A DNA stretch of 38,643 nt from Aquimarina litoralis. Lineage in GTDB: Bacteria; Bacteroidota; Bacteroidia; Flavobacteriales; Flavobacteriaceae. The notes beneath the pieces were generated by a model. That model was not told where the DNA came from and did not search any database. It worked only from the letters and a program-made list of their open reading frames with translations. The DNA lies in assembly GCF_019295435.1 (NCBI RefSeq), contig NZ_WEKL01000107.1:1-38643 (forward strand), written 5' to 3'. The position numbers and the translations under genes were made by a program. Positions 17,490 to 24,955 of the stretch are shown one piece after another (position 1 is the first letter of the stretch; each line of letters begins with the position of its first letter).

Positions 17490-18422
17490 ATGAAACTTTA
17501 TAACGACGCAAAAACATATGACAATCATACTCCTTCAGTGGTTACTATTGGCACTTTTGATGGAGTTCATATAGGACATAAAAAAATAATTGAGCGGTTA
17601 GTTGACGCTGCAAATCGTGACAATCTGGAATCCGTAATTCTAACCTTTTTCCCACATCCTCGTATGGTGTTGCAAAAAGATACGAACATCAAACTTATAA
17701 ATACCATTGATGAACGTATTCAGATATTGGAAAAAACAGGCTTGGACAGCTTAGTTATCCATCCATTTACAACGGAATTCTCCCGACTCACAGCCAAAGA
17801 ATATGTAGAGCAGATGTTGGTAAAAACATTAAATCTGCGCCATGTAATTATTGGATACGATCATCGTTTTGGTCGCAATCGAAATTCTAATATCACAGAT
17901 CTCGCATCTTTCGGAATTCAAAATAACTTTACAGTCGAAGAAATTTCAAAACAAGATATTGATGATGTTGCTGTAAGCTCTACCAAAATCAGACAAGCTT
18001 TATTAGAAGGAGACATCACAAAAGCTAATAAGTATTTGGGGTATAATTTTATGCTTACAGGTAAAATTGTAAAAGGAAAAGAGTTAGGACGGAAACTAGA
18101 ATATCCAACTGCAAATCTTCATATAAAAGAAGATTACAAACTAATTCCAAAGAAAGGAGTTTATGTAGTACAATCTAAGATTAACGGTAAGTTATATTTT
18201 GGCATGATGAATATTGGCAATAATCCTACTGTTAATGGAAAACATCAGACTATCGAAACTCACTTTTTTGATGCCTCATTTAATTTATACGAAAAGAAAA
18301 TTCAAATAGAAATCTTAAAACGTATAAGAGACGAGAAGAAATTTGATTCTTTAGAAGATTTAAAAACAGCAATGCAAGAAGACGAAGATTTTTCTAGAGA
18401 TTATATAAATTCTATGGTATGA
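17490..18422 (+). CDS. ribF: Bifunctional riboflavin kinase/FAD synthetase
   Basis: 310 aa. It phosphorylates riboflavin to FMN and adenylylates FMN to FAD. The N-terminal nucleotidyltransferase domain (about 1-180) shows TIGTFDGVHIGHKKII, TFFPHPR and VIIGYDHRFGRNR. The C-terminal flavokinase domain (about 183-305) shows GKIVKGKELGRKLEYPTANL and MMNIGNNPTV. Its stop overlaps the start of the HTTM gene by 4 nt (ATGA), indicating translational coupling. Confidence 0.96.
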   Translation: MKLYNDAKTYDNHTPSVVTIGTFDGVHIGHKKIIERLVDAANRDNLESVILTFFPHPRMVLQKDTNIKLINTIDERIQILEKTGLDSLVIHPFTTEFSRLTAKEYVEQMLVKTLNLRHVIIGYDHRFGRNRNSNITDLASFGIQNNFTVEEISKQDIDDVAVSSTKIRQALLEGDITKANKYLGYNFMLTGKIVKGKELGRKLEYPTANLHIKEDYKLIPKKGVYVVQSKINGKLYFGMMNIGNNPTVNGKHQTIETHFFDASFNLYEKKIQIEILKRIRDEKKFDSLEDLKTAMQEDEDFSRDYINSMV

Positions 18423-19738
18423 TCAATCGATGGCTATTTACACAAATTGACAATAGTGCATTAATAATTTTTAGAGTTTTTTTCGGGTTTTTAATAGCTG
18501 CCGAATCTTTTGGTGCTATTCTAACCGGATGGGTTCGGAGAACTTTGGTTGAGCCGCAATTTACATTCAATTTTATCGGGTTTGAGTTTTTACAACCATT
18601 GCCAGGTAATGGTATGTATTTCTATTTTGCATTAATGGGTGTTTTTGGAATCTTTGTTATGATAGGTTTTAAATATCGATGGAGCATGATCGCTTACACC
18701 ATTCTTTGGGCTGGTGTGTATTATATGCAGAAATCATCGTATAATAATCATTATTACCTCCTATTATTGCTATGTATACTGATGAGTACATTACCTGCTG
18801 GTAATTATTTTTCGATCGATGTAAAACGAAATCCTGCACTCAAAAAAATAGCCATGCCTAGATGGTGTGTTTTATTTATAATTATCCAACTTTGGATTGT
18901 ATACACCTATGCATCTGTAGCAAAATTGTATCCAGATTGGTTGGATTATACAGTAGCAAGAAATTTGATGCTCTCTAGAGCAGATTACCCAATTGTGGGA
19001 GGCATATTACAAAAGCATTGGACCCATGTAAGCATTACATATTTTGGAATTTTATTCGACCTTTTAATTATTCCATTATTATTATGGAGAAGAACAAGAT
19101 TAGCAGCTTTTTGTATTAGTATATTTTTTCATCTATTTAATTCCTTCGTATTTCAGATAGGCATATTCCCATATTTATCATTGGCATTCAGTGTGTTTTT
19201 CTTTTCAAAAGAAAGAATTCATAGAATTTTTATGCCCAAAAAAGAATTTTATACCGATAACGAAATCATTGTGCCTTCTTATAAAAAGTTTTTAATACCT
19301 GCTTTGTCCGTTTGGTTTGTTATTCAACTTGCATTACCAGTGCGACATTGGTTCATTCCAGGTGATGTGTTATGGACCGAAGAAGGCCATAAGCTAAGTT
19401 GGCGAATGATGCTACGTGGACGATCTGGTTATACTAATTTTCATGTTGAGCTTAAAGATGAAAATTCCAAAAGAATACGAGTAGATAAGAATAAATATTT
19501 ATCTAAAAAACAGCGACGCATTGTAAATACCAAACCTGATGCTATTTGGCAATTCGCTCAATTCCTTAAAAAAGAATATAAAAAAGAAGGAAAAGATATC
19601 GCAGTATATGTTACCAGTCGAGTATCTGTAAATGGTAAAAAACCAAGGGTTCTTATAGATCCAGATGTAGACCTTACTAGTGTTGATTGGAATTATTTTA
19701 CAACCAATCCTTGGGTAATTAAATATGATAAAGAATAA
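18419..19738 (+). CDS. HTTM (vitamin K-dependent gamma-carboxylase-like) membrane protein
   Basis: 439 aa. Several transmembrane segments span residues 10-275, and a soluble C-terminal part occupies 300-439. The N-terminal DNSALIIFRVFFGFLIAAES, the YNNHYYLLLLL segment and the YTYASVAKLYPDWL region are typical of the HTTM family, which is related to the membrane half of vitamin K-dependent gamma-carboxylase. The bacterial proteins have no settled function. The gene starts inside the ribF stop and is found beside ribF in many Flavobacteriaceae. A flavin or quinone link is speculative. Confidence 0.85.
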   Translation: MINRWLFTQIDNSALIIFRVFFGFLIAAESFGAILTGWVRRTLVEPQFTFNFIGFEFLQPLPGNGMYFYFALMGVFGIFVMIGFKYRWSMIAYTILWAGVYYMQKSSYNNHYYLLLLLCILMSTLPAGNYFSIDVKRNPALKKIAMPRWCVLFIIIQLWIVYTYASVAKLYPDWLDYTVARNLMLSRADYPIVGGILQKHWTHVSITYFGILFDLLIIPLLLWRRTRLAAFCISIFFHLFNSFVFQIGIFPYLSLAFSVFFFSKERIHRIFMPKKEFYTDNEIIVPSYKKFLIPALSVWFVIQLALPVRHWFIPGDVLWTEEGHKLSWRMMLRGRSGYTNFHVELKDENSKRIRVDKNKYLSKKQRRIVNTKPDAIWQFAQFLKKEYKKEGKDIAVYVTSRVSVNGKKPRVLIDPDVDLTSVDWNYFTTNPWVIKYDKE

Positions 19739-19773
19739 TTCTTTATTATTGTAAAGCAATATTTTAGTGTGTA

Positions 19774-21672
19774 ATGGGGGCTTCAACTAAAAGATTATTA
19801 CTTGTATTTCTACTAATTTCTTTTCTTGCTAAAAGTCAGGAGAAGAAAGATTGGTATTCTTTTTTTGGAGAAATCCCAAAAACAGTCTCTAAGCGTTATT
19901 ATGACCAACTAAAAAACTCAGAAAACCTTTTAGACAAAGCTCGAATTATTGATACTATTGCCTCTATCCATATACAATCCGGAACTACGGATTCTATTAT
20001 TTATTATGGAAATCTATTAGAAGAGCAAATCTCTGCAGAAAAAGACTCCTTCGAAGCATATGACCTCTACCTTTCTAAAGCATATCACATCCTAGGAAAA
20101 GGAAAACTAGAAAAAGGACTGTTTGATGATGCTATGAAACATTATCTAGACGGAATTGCAATTTCTCCGGTTTCAGAAATGGAAAAAATGCATTATATCC
20201 ATCAATTAGGACTAGGGACTGTCTATCTGTATCAAAAAGAATATGATAGTGCTCTCAGTATTTTTGAAAACTGTATTAGCAAAACAAAAGATACTGATAT
20301 ATTACTTTTTGCAAAAAAATTAGTAGCAGACACCTTCTTTTTTAGAAATGATTTTTCTAAAGCAAAATCCATTTATCTGGAAGTTTTAGAAGGTCTAAAA
20401 ATTTATGAAAACAATAAAATCAGACTACAAACTCAGTTAAAATTAGGGCGAATAGATATTTTTGAAAATAACCTTCCACATGCATTAGAATATTTTAGAT
20501 CGGTAAAGGAGGTTGCATTAGAAAGCAAATTCTACGACTTATACATTGATGCCGTTATACAAATGGGTGTGGTCTATTACAACCAAGGTTATGCGCAAGA
20601 TGCTGAAATAGTTCTATCCTCTGCATATGTAAATACCGTGCAGTGGAATAAACTAGAACTACAACGTGATGTAATCAATGTGCTTAAAGACCTAAAAGTT
20701 GCTGATAAGGATTATGAGAATGCTTATAATTTAATGACTCAATATCTATCCATTTCTAACCAGATTTTAACGAATCAGAACAAGGCTATTGTTAAAGAAA
20801 TGGAGGTTAAATATCAAACCTTAGAAAAAGAAAAAGAAATTCTCGCTCTCAAAGAAGAACAGCTATTAAAAGAGAGCGAAATCGAAAGACAGCGAACGAT
20901 TAAAAAAGCTTTTTTAATAGGATTCTTAGCGGTACTACTTCCTGTAATTGCCCTGTTATTAGTTTATTTTCAAAAATTGAAAACTCAAATTGCCTTAAAC
21001 AAATCTCAAGAAGAGGTGAATTCTCAAAAAGTCCATGCATTAATGATCGATCAGGAATTAAACCTCATCAATGCTACAATGGATGGTCAAAATAGGGAAC
21101 GAAAACGTCTTGCTAGAGAATTACATGATAGTATCGGAGGAAATCTAGCCAGTATAAAATTACAAATTTCTGGTGCTAATGATCAAGAAAGTTTCCAATC
21201 CAAAATCATCAAGCAAATTGATGAAACTTATCATCAGGTTCGAGATATTTCTCATAATCTAGCTTCCAAAAAATTCCAAGATAACGGAGTATCCTCTCTT
21301 ATCAAAGAGTATGTGAATAACATAGAAAATGGTAGTAATCAAAAAATTTCTTTCAACCCATATCCAGAAGAAAAAATCAATGAAATTGAAAGTCCTTTAA
21401 AGGAAGAACTCTTCAAAATCATACAAGAATTACTTACCAATACATTAAAACACGCACAGGCAGATCAGGTAGATATTTATTTAAACCGATATCAAACTAT
21501 TTTGCAACTCCTTTTTGAAGATAATGGTGTTGGGTTTGACACTTCGAAAACGGGAGAAGGTATTGGTTTTGAAAATATACGAAACAGACTAAAACTTCTA
21601 TCCGGGAATCTTATGATCGACTCTACAATTAATAGAGGAACGGTTATCAATATTGAGATCCCTGTATCTTAA
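19774..21672 (+). CDS. TPR-containing sensor histidine kinase (HisKA_3 type)
   Basis: 632 aa. A signal peptide (about 1-21), then helical tetratricopeptide-like repeats (60-320) presumably facing the periplasm, a coiled coil (345-375), one membrane helix (about 379-398), a cytoplasmic coiled coil, the HisKA_3 dimerisation domain with phospho-acceptor His451 (LARELHDSIGG) and a HATPase_c domain (545-632; N-box with Asn556, DNGVGFD, GEGIGFENI). Such kinases pair with NarL- or LytTR-type regulators. None is encoded next to it, so its partner is elsewhere. It starts 35 nt after the HTTM gene and is probably cotranscribed with it. Confidence 0.9.
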   Translation: MGASTKRLLLVFLLISFLAKSQEKKDWYSFFGEIPKTVSKRYYDQLKNSENLLDKARIIDTIASIHIQSGTTDSIIYYGNLLEEQISAEKDSFEAYDLYLSKAYHILGKGKLEKGLFDDAMKHYLDGIAISPVSEMEKMHYIHQLGLGTVYLYQKEYDSALSIFENCISKTKDTDILLFAKKLVADTFFFRNDFSKAKSIYLEVLEGLKIYENNKIRLQTQLKLGRIDIFENNLPHALEYFRSVKEVALESKFYDLYIDAVIQMGVVYYNQGYAQDAEIVLSSAYVNTVQWNKLELQRDVINVLKDLKVADKDYENAYNLMTQYLSISNQILTNQNKAIVKEMEVKYQTLEKEKEILALKEEQLLKESEIERQRTIKKAFLIGFLAVLLPVIALLLVYFQKLKTQIALNKSQEEVNSQKVHALMIDQELNLINATMDGQNRERKRLARELHDSIGGNLASIKLQISGANDQESFQSKIIKQIDETYHQVRDISHNLASKKFQDNGVSSLIKEYVNNIENGSNQKISFNPYPEEKINEIESPLKEELFKIIQELLTNTLKHAQADQVDIYLNRYQTILQLLFEDNGVGFDTSKTGEGIGFENIRNRLKLLSGNLMIDSTINRGTVINIEIPVS

Positions 21673-22000
21673 AAACATATCCTATTGGTTTCTTTTCTGA
21701 ATCAGTAAGTGATCTATAGTCTTTGATGCTATCTATGGGCTATTTTTAGTAAGAAAATCTACCAAATGGCAGTAAACTCCTATTAAACGACAGTAAATTA
21801 TATTTGGTCTACACCAACACTTCGCTCATCTTTATCCAAGCATAATTTCTTGAAATGCATAGTATTTTTACACCAGAGTTATGATAATTAGTACAGTTTG
21901 TATGAAACATAAAATAAGTAACCAAGAGTTGCCACTAGAAAGAAACATACAAGAATACTCAAACATATTGATCCCCAAAATTCGCATCGTCATATTATGC
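21673..22000. other. Intergenic stretch without a recognised gene, ending in a strong terminator
   Basis: No convincing coding sequence. An ATG-initiated reading frame at about 21903 runs 46 codons straight through the terminator and shows no recognisable features. The stretch contains two near-identical 13-mers at 21764-21776 and 21785-21797 (separate entry). A small RNA or short leader transcript ending at the terminator is possible. Confidence 0.4.
21764..21797. promoter_or_regulatory. Tandem direct repeat with 21-bp pitch, candidate response-regulator operator
   Basis: AAATGGCAGTAAA (21764-21776) and AAACGACAGTAAA (21785-21797) agree at 11 of 13 positions and are offset by exactly 21 bp, two helical turns. 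Paired 9-bp direct repeats at this spacing are the hallmark of LytTR-type response regulator sites. It lies just downstream of the histidine kinase gene. The binding protein is unknown. Confidence 0.35.
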
Positions 22001-22037
22001 AAAAAGCTATGCCCCACGCATAGCTTTTTTTATTTTT
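22001..22037. terminator. Strong intrinsic terminator, usable on both strands
   Basis: A 12-bp stem AAAAAGCTATGC (22001-22012) / GCATAGCTTTTT (22018-22029) with a 5-nt loop and a long T-run on the plus strand; the minus strand has T residues only within the stem. It sits 329 nt after the kinase stop and about 215 nt beyond the minus-strand leader-peptide gene. Confidence 0.85.
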
Positions 22038-22067
22038 CTTAGTTAAAGTGTATTTTCCAGGAAACAC

Positions 22068-22140
22068 ATAAGGGTCTGGTGTAATATACTATTTTGCCTA
22101 TTCCCCTATTATATATTACACCTAATTTTTCAACCCTTAT
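22068..22140. repeat. Nested inverted repeat, possible structured RNA
   Basis: Outer arms ATAAGGGT (22068-22075) / ACCCTTAT (22133-22140) and inner arms GGTGTAATATA (22078-22088) / TATATTACACC (22112-22122) are all perfect, giving 19 paired bases with an asymmetric internal loop (2 and 10 nt) and a 23-nt apical loop. It lies in the probable 3' untranslated region of the minus-strand leader-peptide gene. Confidence 0.55.
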
Positions 22141-22244
22141 ACCCCAACCTTGATATATTTTATTAAAGCGCAAATAAATTTTGAGTTTTATATAAAATCA
22201 TGCTTGACGTTTAACCAAAATTTAATTGTACCATTATCAAAAAA

Positions 22245-22493
22245 TTAAAGGCAAATACATTCTGCTTTTACATCATACCAAGATACCGAAGTACCAGCAC
22301 CACTAAAGCTATCAATACTTGCATAAGCACTACAAATCATTGTATCCGGACAATCATTAGCGCCTGGCACACAACTTTTACCAATAGGTCCCACACAAGG
22401 GCTTGATCCTATTTGATTAAGGTTTCCTCCTTTAATTTGTTTTTGTTCTTTTTTTTGCAATTCTCTTCCTAAACTCAATAAAGATTCTTTCAT
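22245..22493 (-). CDS. Gly-Gly leader peptide with six-cysteine core (bacteriocin/RiPP-type precursor)
   Basis: 82 aa when started at the ATG at 22493. A longer frame opens at 22571, but the internal start is chosen because it gives a textbook leader: MKESLLSLGRELQKKEQKQ followed by IKGG at residues 20-23, as in Bacteroidota natural-product precursors with a double-glycine cleavage site. Processing after Gly23 would release a 59-residue core with Cys at 33, 41, 48, 54, 79 and 81, and Gly/Ser-rich loops. This suggests disulfide or thioether cross-links. A C39-type peptidase/ABC exporter would be expected, but none is in the window. Nearby genes are an AraC regulator (divergent) and a histidine kinase. 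Activity (antimicrobial, signalling) is unknown. Confidence 0.75.
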   Translation of the reverse strand: MKESLLSLGRELQKKEQKQIKGGNLNQIGSSPCVGPIGKSCVPGANDCPDTMICSAYASIDSFSGAGTSVSWYDVKAECICL

Positions 22494-22912
22494 AAGTAAT
22501 AATTTAAAAAACTGACTAGCCCTTGAACATTTTAAGACACTCAAGGTTTGTGTCTTATAACTATAACTCATGTATGGTCAACCTAAAATTTCCAACGATA
22601 AAATTGCATCTCAGGAATCCATAAAACAAACATTCGTTTTAATTATTAATATTTCTAACTGAGATATCAATATGATTGATTTTAATTGTATGCTAAGTAC
22701 TACTAAATTTCTGTTAAATTCGTACCAAAAGAAGATGTGGTACTTTTTTACGATTTTATCATTGGGGTTACTCGGTAAGAGTTTATCGGGCTTACAACTT
22801 GAACAATAATAATTTTTAAATTAATTATTTCAATAACAATCAATTATAAAACATGTAATTAATAGTCAGAATTTTCGTCATTTATAAAAAACTTACAACT
22901 CAACTACCCCTT
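22494..22912. other. 419-bp divergent intergenic region between leader peptide and AraC regulator
   Basis: No gene seen. It holds a perfect 8-bp inverted repeat TAAGACAC (22533-22540) / GTGTCTTA (22550-22557) with a 9-nt spacer, 40 nt before the peptide start. No exact -7 box was found for the peptide gene in the minus direction. The rest is AT-rich without clear structure. Confidence 0.45.
22533..22557. promoter_or_regulatory. Inverted repeat upstream of the leader peptide gene
   Basis: Perfect 8-bp arms with a 9-nt spacer. The position, 40 nt from the start codon, suits an operator for a dimeric regulator or a 5'-UTR hairpin. Confidence 0.35.
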
Positions 22913-24055
22913 ATGGATTTTGCTCTTCATTTAGGCATACTCGCTAATGCATTATTACTTTATATTTTATGGAAAAATGGATTAAAAGAGGTTCATTTCA
23001 AAATACTCTTTGTCATTTTTACATGGATTTTGTTTACTCAAATTTCTTTTTTTGGTTTTATAAATGAGTATGAAACTATTTTTTATACGGCCTTTTTATT
23101 TCAGGATACGATCCCGATAAGTATTGGTCCGTTTTTGTATTTGTATGTAAGAGCTATTTTCTTTCCTACAAAACATATTATTAAAGACAATTACAAGCAC
23201 TTTATCATCCCGATACTATACCTTCTTTTTGCTAGTATCCCAAAATTAATCAGTTTGATCCAACGACCAGATACGTTTGGACATTTACGTGAAGGGTTGG
23301 AAAATCTTTGGGCACTGAGCAATATCTATTCATTGATTTACTGTGTCATCGCTCTTAAAACCCTTGCCAGAACGAAAAAATTGGTAAAACTCTATTATGC
23401 ACATATAAATCCAAATGATTTAAATTGGTTACAAAAGTTTTTGTACTGTACCATTTTAATCTTTGGTATTGATATTAGCATCACAATTTATGAAGTAGTT
23501 TTTGGAGATATCAATTCAGCGATTGGAATTATCGCTCTTTTTGTCGTTTTTTTGATTGTGTATTTAGCCTACAAAGGTATTTCACAAACGAAGCTCTTAT
23601 TACCGGAGTTTTTATTAAAAAAAGAAGTAGATGTTATACTATCTGCAATTACACAAAAAGAAGAAGTCACAAATGCTACCCCTAATAAAACCAATTATGA
23701 TCCTGAAGAGATGGATGCATTATATACTGAATTGAATCAATTAATCAAGGAAGAACAGTATTACCTGACTCCAGACTTATCTTTAAAATCTGTATCTGAA
23801 AAACTCCACATTTCTGATAAAAAACTATCGTATCTATTGAATCAATATATGAAGGTGAGTTTTTATGATTATGTAAATCGTTTTAGAGTAGAAGAAGTAA
23901 AGAAAAAAATCAAAAGTCCTTCTTTTTCTCAGTACACATTACTAGCTATTGCCCTGGAATGTGGTTTTAACTCTAAAACCAGTTTTAATCGAACCTTTCA
24001 ACGATTTGAAGGAGTAACACCTTCTAAGTTTAGAAAGCAGCATTTACAGGTATAA
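22913..24055 (+). CDS. AraC-family regulator with N-terminal membrane domain
   Basis: 380 aa. Hydrophobic segments fill residues 1-225 (about seven helices), followed by a charged linker and the AraC DNA-binding domain (about 270-378): LSLKSVSEKLHISDKKLSYL for the first HTH, TLLAIALECGFNSKTSFNRT and TPSKFRKQHL for the second. It is transcribed divergently from the Gly-Gly leader peptide gene and could control it, although the 420-bp gap leaves this open. The last 23 codons and the hairpin behind the gene are duplicated at 31696-31818, the second copy having only synonymous codon differences in the coding part. Confidence 0.88.
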   Translation: MDFALHLGILANALLLYILWKNGLKEVHFKILFVIFTWILFTQISFFGFINEYETIFYTAFLFQDTIPISIGPFLYLYVRAIFFPTKHIIKDNYKHFIIPILYLLFASIPKLISLIQRPDTFGHLREGLENLWALSNIYSLIYCVIALKTLARTKKLVKLYYAHINPNDLNWLQKFLYCTILIFGIDISITIYEVVFGDINSAIGIIALFVVFLIVYLAYKGISQTKLLLPEFLLKKEVDVILSAITQKEEVTNATPNKTNYDPEEMDALYTELNQLIKEEQYYLTPDLSLKSVSEKLHISDKKLSYLLNQYMKVSFYDYVNRFRVEEVKKKIKSPSFSQYTLLAIALECGFNSKTSFNRTFQRFEGVTPSKFRKQHLQV

Positions 24056-24106
24056 AAAACGATCTCTATAAAAAACTAGCTCAGAAATGATTTCAGAACT
24101 AGTTCA
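23983..24106. repeat. Copy A of a 124-bp duplication (AraC gene 3' end plus hairpin)
   Basis: Aligns with 31696-31818 with about seven substitutions and one 1-base gap. The four coding differences are synonymous. The hairpin here (arms starting AACTAG at 24074) has two mismatched pairs, whereas the distal copy is perfect. Confidence 0.85.
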
Positions 24107-24177
24107 TAAATCATTTTCATAAACTCTTCAAAAAATTGACACCTTTAAAGTTACAAAGGTTAAAAGAACCGATGTTG

Positions 24178-24200
24178 CTACGAAGTTATAAACTTCGTAG
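24178..24200. repeat. Perfect 10-bp inverted repeat at the edge of the cyclase pseudogene
   Basis: CTACGAAGTT (24178-24187), ATA spacer, AACTTCGTAG (24191-24200). The right arm ends in the in-frame TAG that bounds the cyclase-like reading frame. A hairpin or protein-binding palindrome. The arms resemble those of loxP by chance or ancestry. Confidence 0.55.
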
Positions 24201-24795
24201 AGCTGGGAATTTTATAAACCGAAGGAAGTTGATAGAATAATAATGTTTCTTGATCTCAACTCTTCAACCAGTATTGCAGAAAAGATTGGACATATGAAGT
24301 ATAGTCAACTTATTCAGGATTGCTTTGATCAGTTAGATATGACAGAAGATTTTGGTGCAGAGATTTATCAATATGTAGGAGATTAAGTCGTATTAGTTTG
24401 GACACCGGAAAAAGGGCTTAAAAATTCAAAATATTATTAAATTCTATTATTCATATCAAAACGCATTAACAAAAAAAGCTCTTTACTATAAAACTGAATG
24501 CAACCTTGTCCCAAAATTTAAATGTGGTTGCCACATTGGAAAGATAGTTATGACCGAGATTGGGCAAATAAAACGAGAAATTGCATTTCATGGTGATGTG
24601 ATAAATACCGCGTCTAGGATTCAAAGTCAATGTAGTACTTTTGAAAAAGAATTTCTGATATCTGAAGAATTATTCAACTTATTATCTGGTAATAAGGAAT
24701 TTGATTTTATTGGAGATACCTTTTTAAAAGGAAAAAACAGCAATGTAAAAATATATGCGGTTAATAAAGAGGCCACTGATTCGACAGATTTTTAG
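24201..24795 (+). pseudogene. Decayed class III adenylate/guanylate cyclase catalytic domain
   Basis: Reading from 24201 gives WEFYKPKEVDRIIMFLDLNS and then SSTSIAEKIGHMKYSQLIQD, the start of a class III cyclase domain (the FLDL Asp would bind metal). A TAA at 24384-24386 replaces the Glu of the usual YVGDE motif. A frameshift near 24425-24435 moves the match to another frame, which continues through a VPKFKCGCHIGKI region and IKREIAFHGDVINTASRIQ to FIGDTFLKGK...VKIYAV, ending at 24795. The membrane-anchored N-terminal half usual in flavobacterial homologues is absent. A nonsense codon, a frameshift and a truncation together make this a pseudogene. The ATG-initiated 81-codon remnant at 24550 is probably not functional. 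Confidence 0.85.
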
Positions 24796-24955
24796 TGATC
24801 CAAACATAATATTGAAGCTTATTCTAGAATAGCAATCACATATATTAAGTAAAACAGATTAAGATTTTAGATTTAAAAATATTCTATAATTATACTAAAT
24901 TTCTTTTTCGATATATTTATTTTTACTTAGGAAGTCAAAAATAGTATTGGAACGA

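Noticed and set aside
21903..22043. 46-codon frame reading through the 22001 terminator
   Set aside because: The last third of the peptide is encoded by the terminator stem and T-run; no recognisable features.
22494..22571. N-terminal extension of the Gly-Gly leader peptide
   Set aside because: The internal ATG at 22493 gives a canonical leader; the extension covers the inverted repeat and would be atypical.
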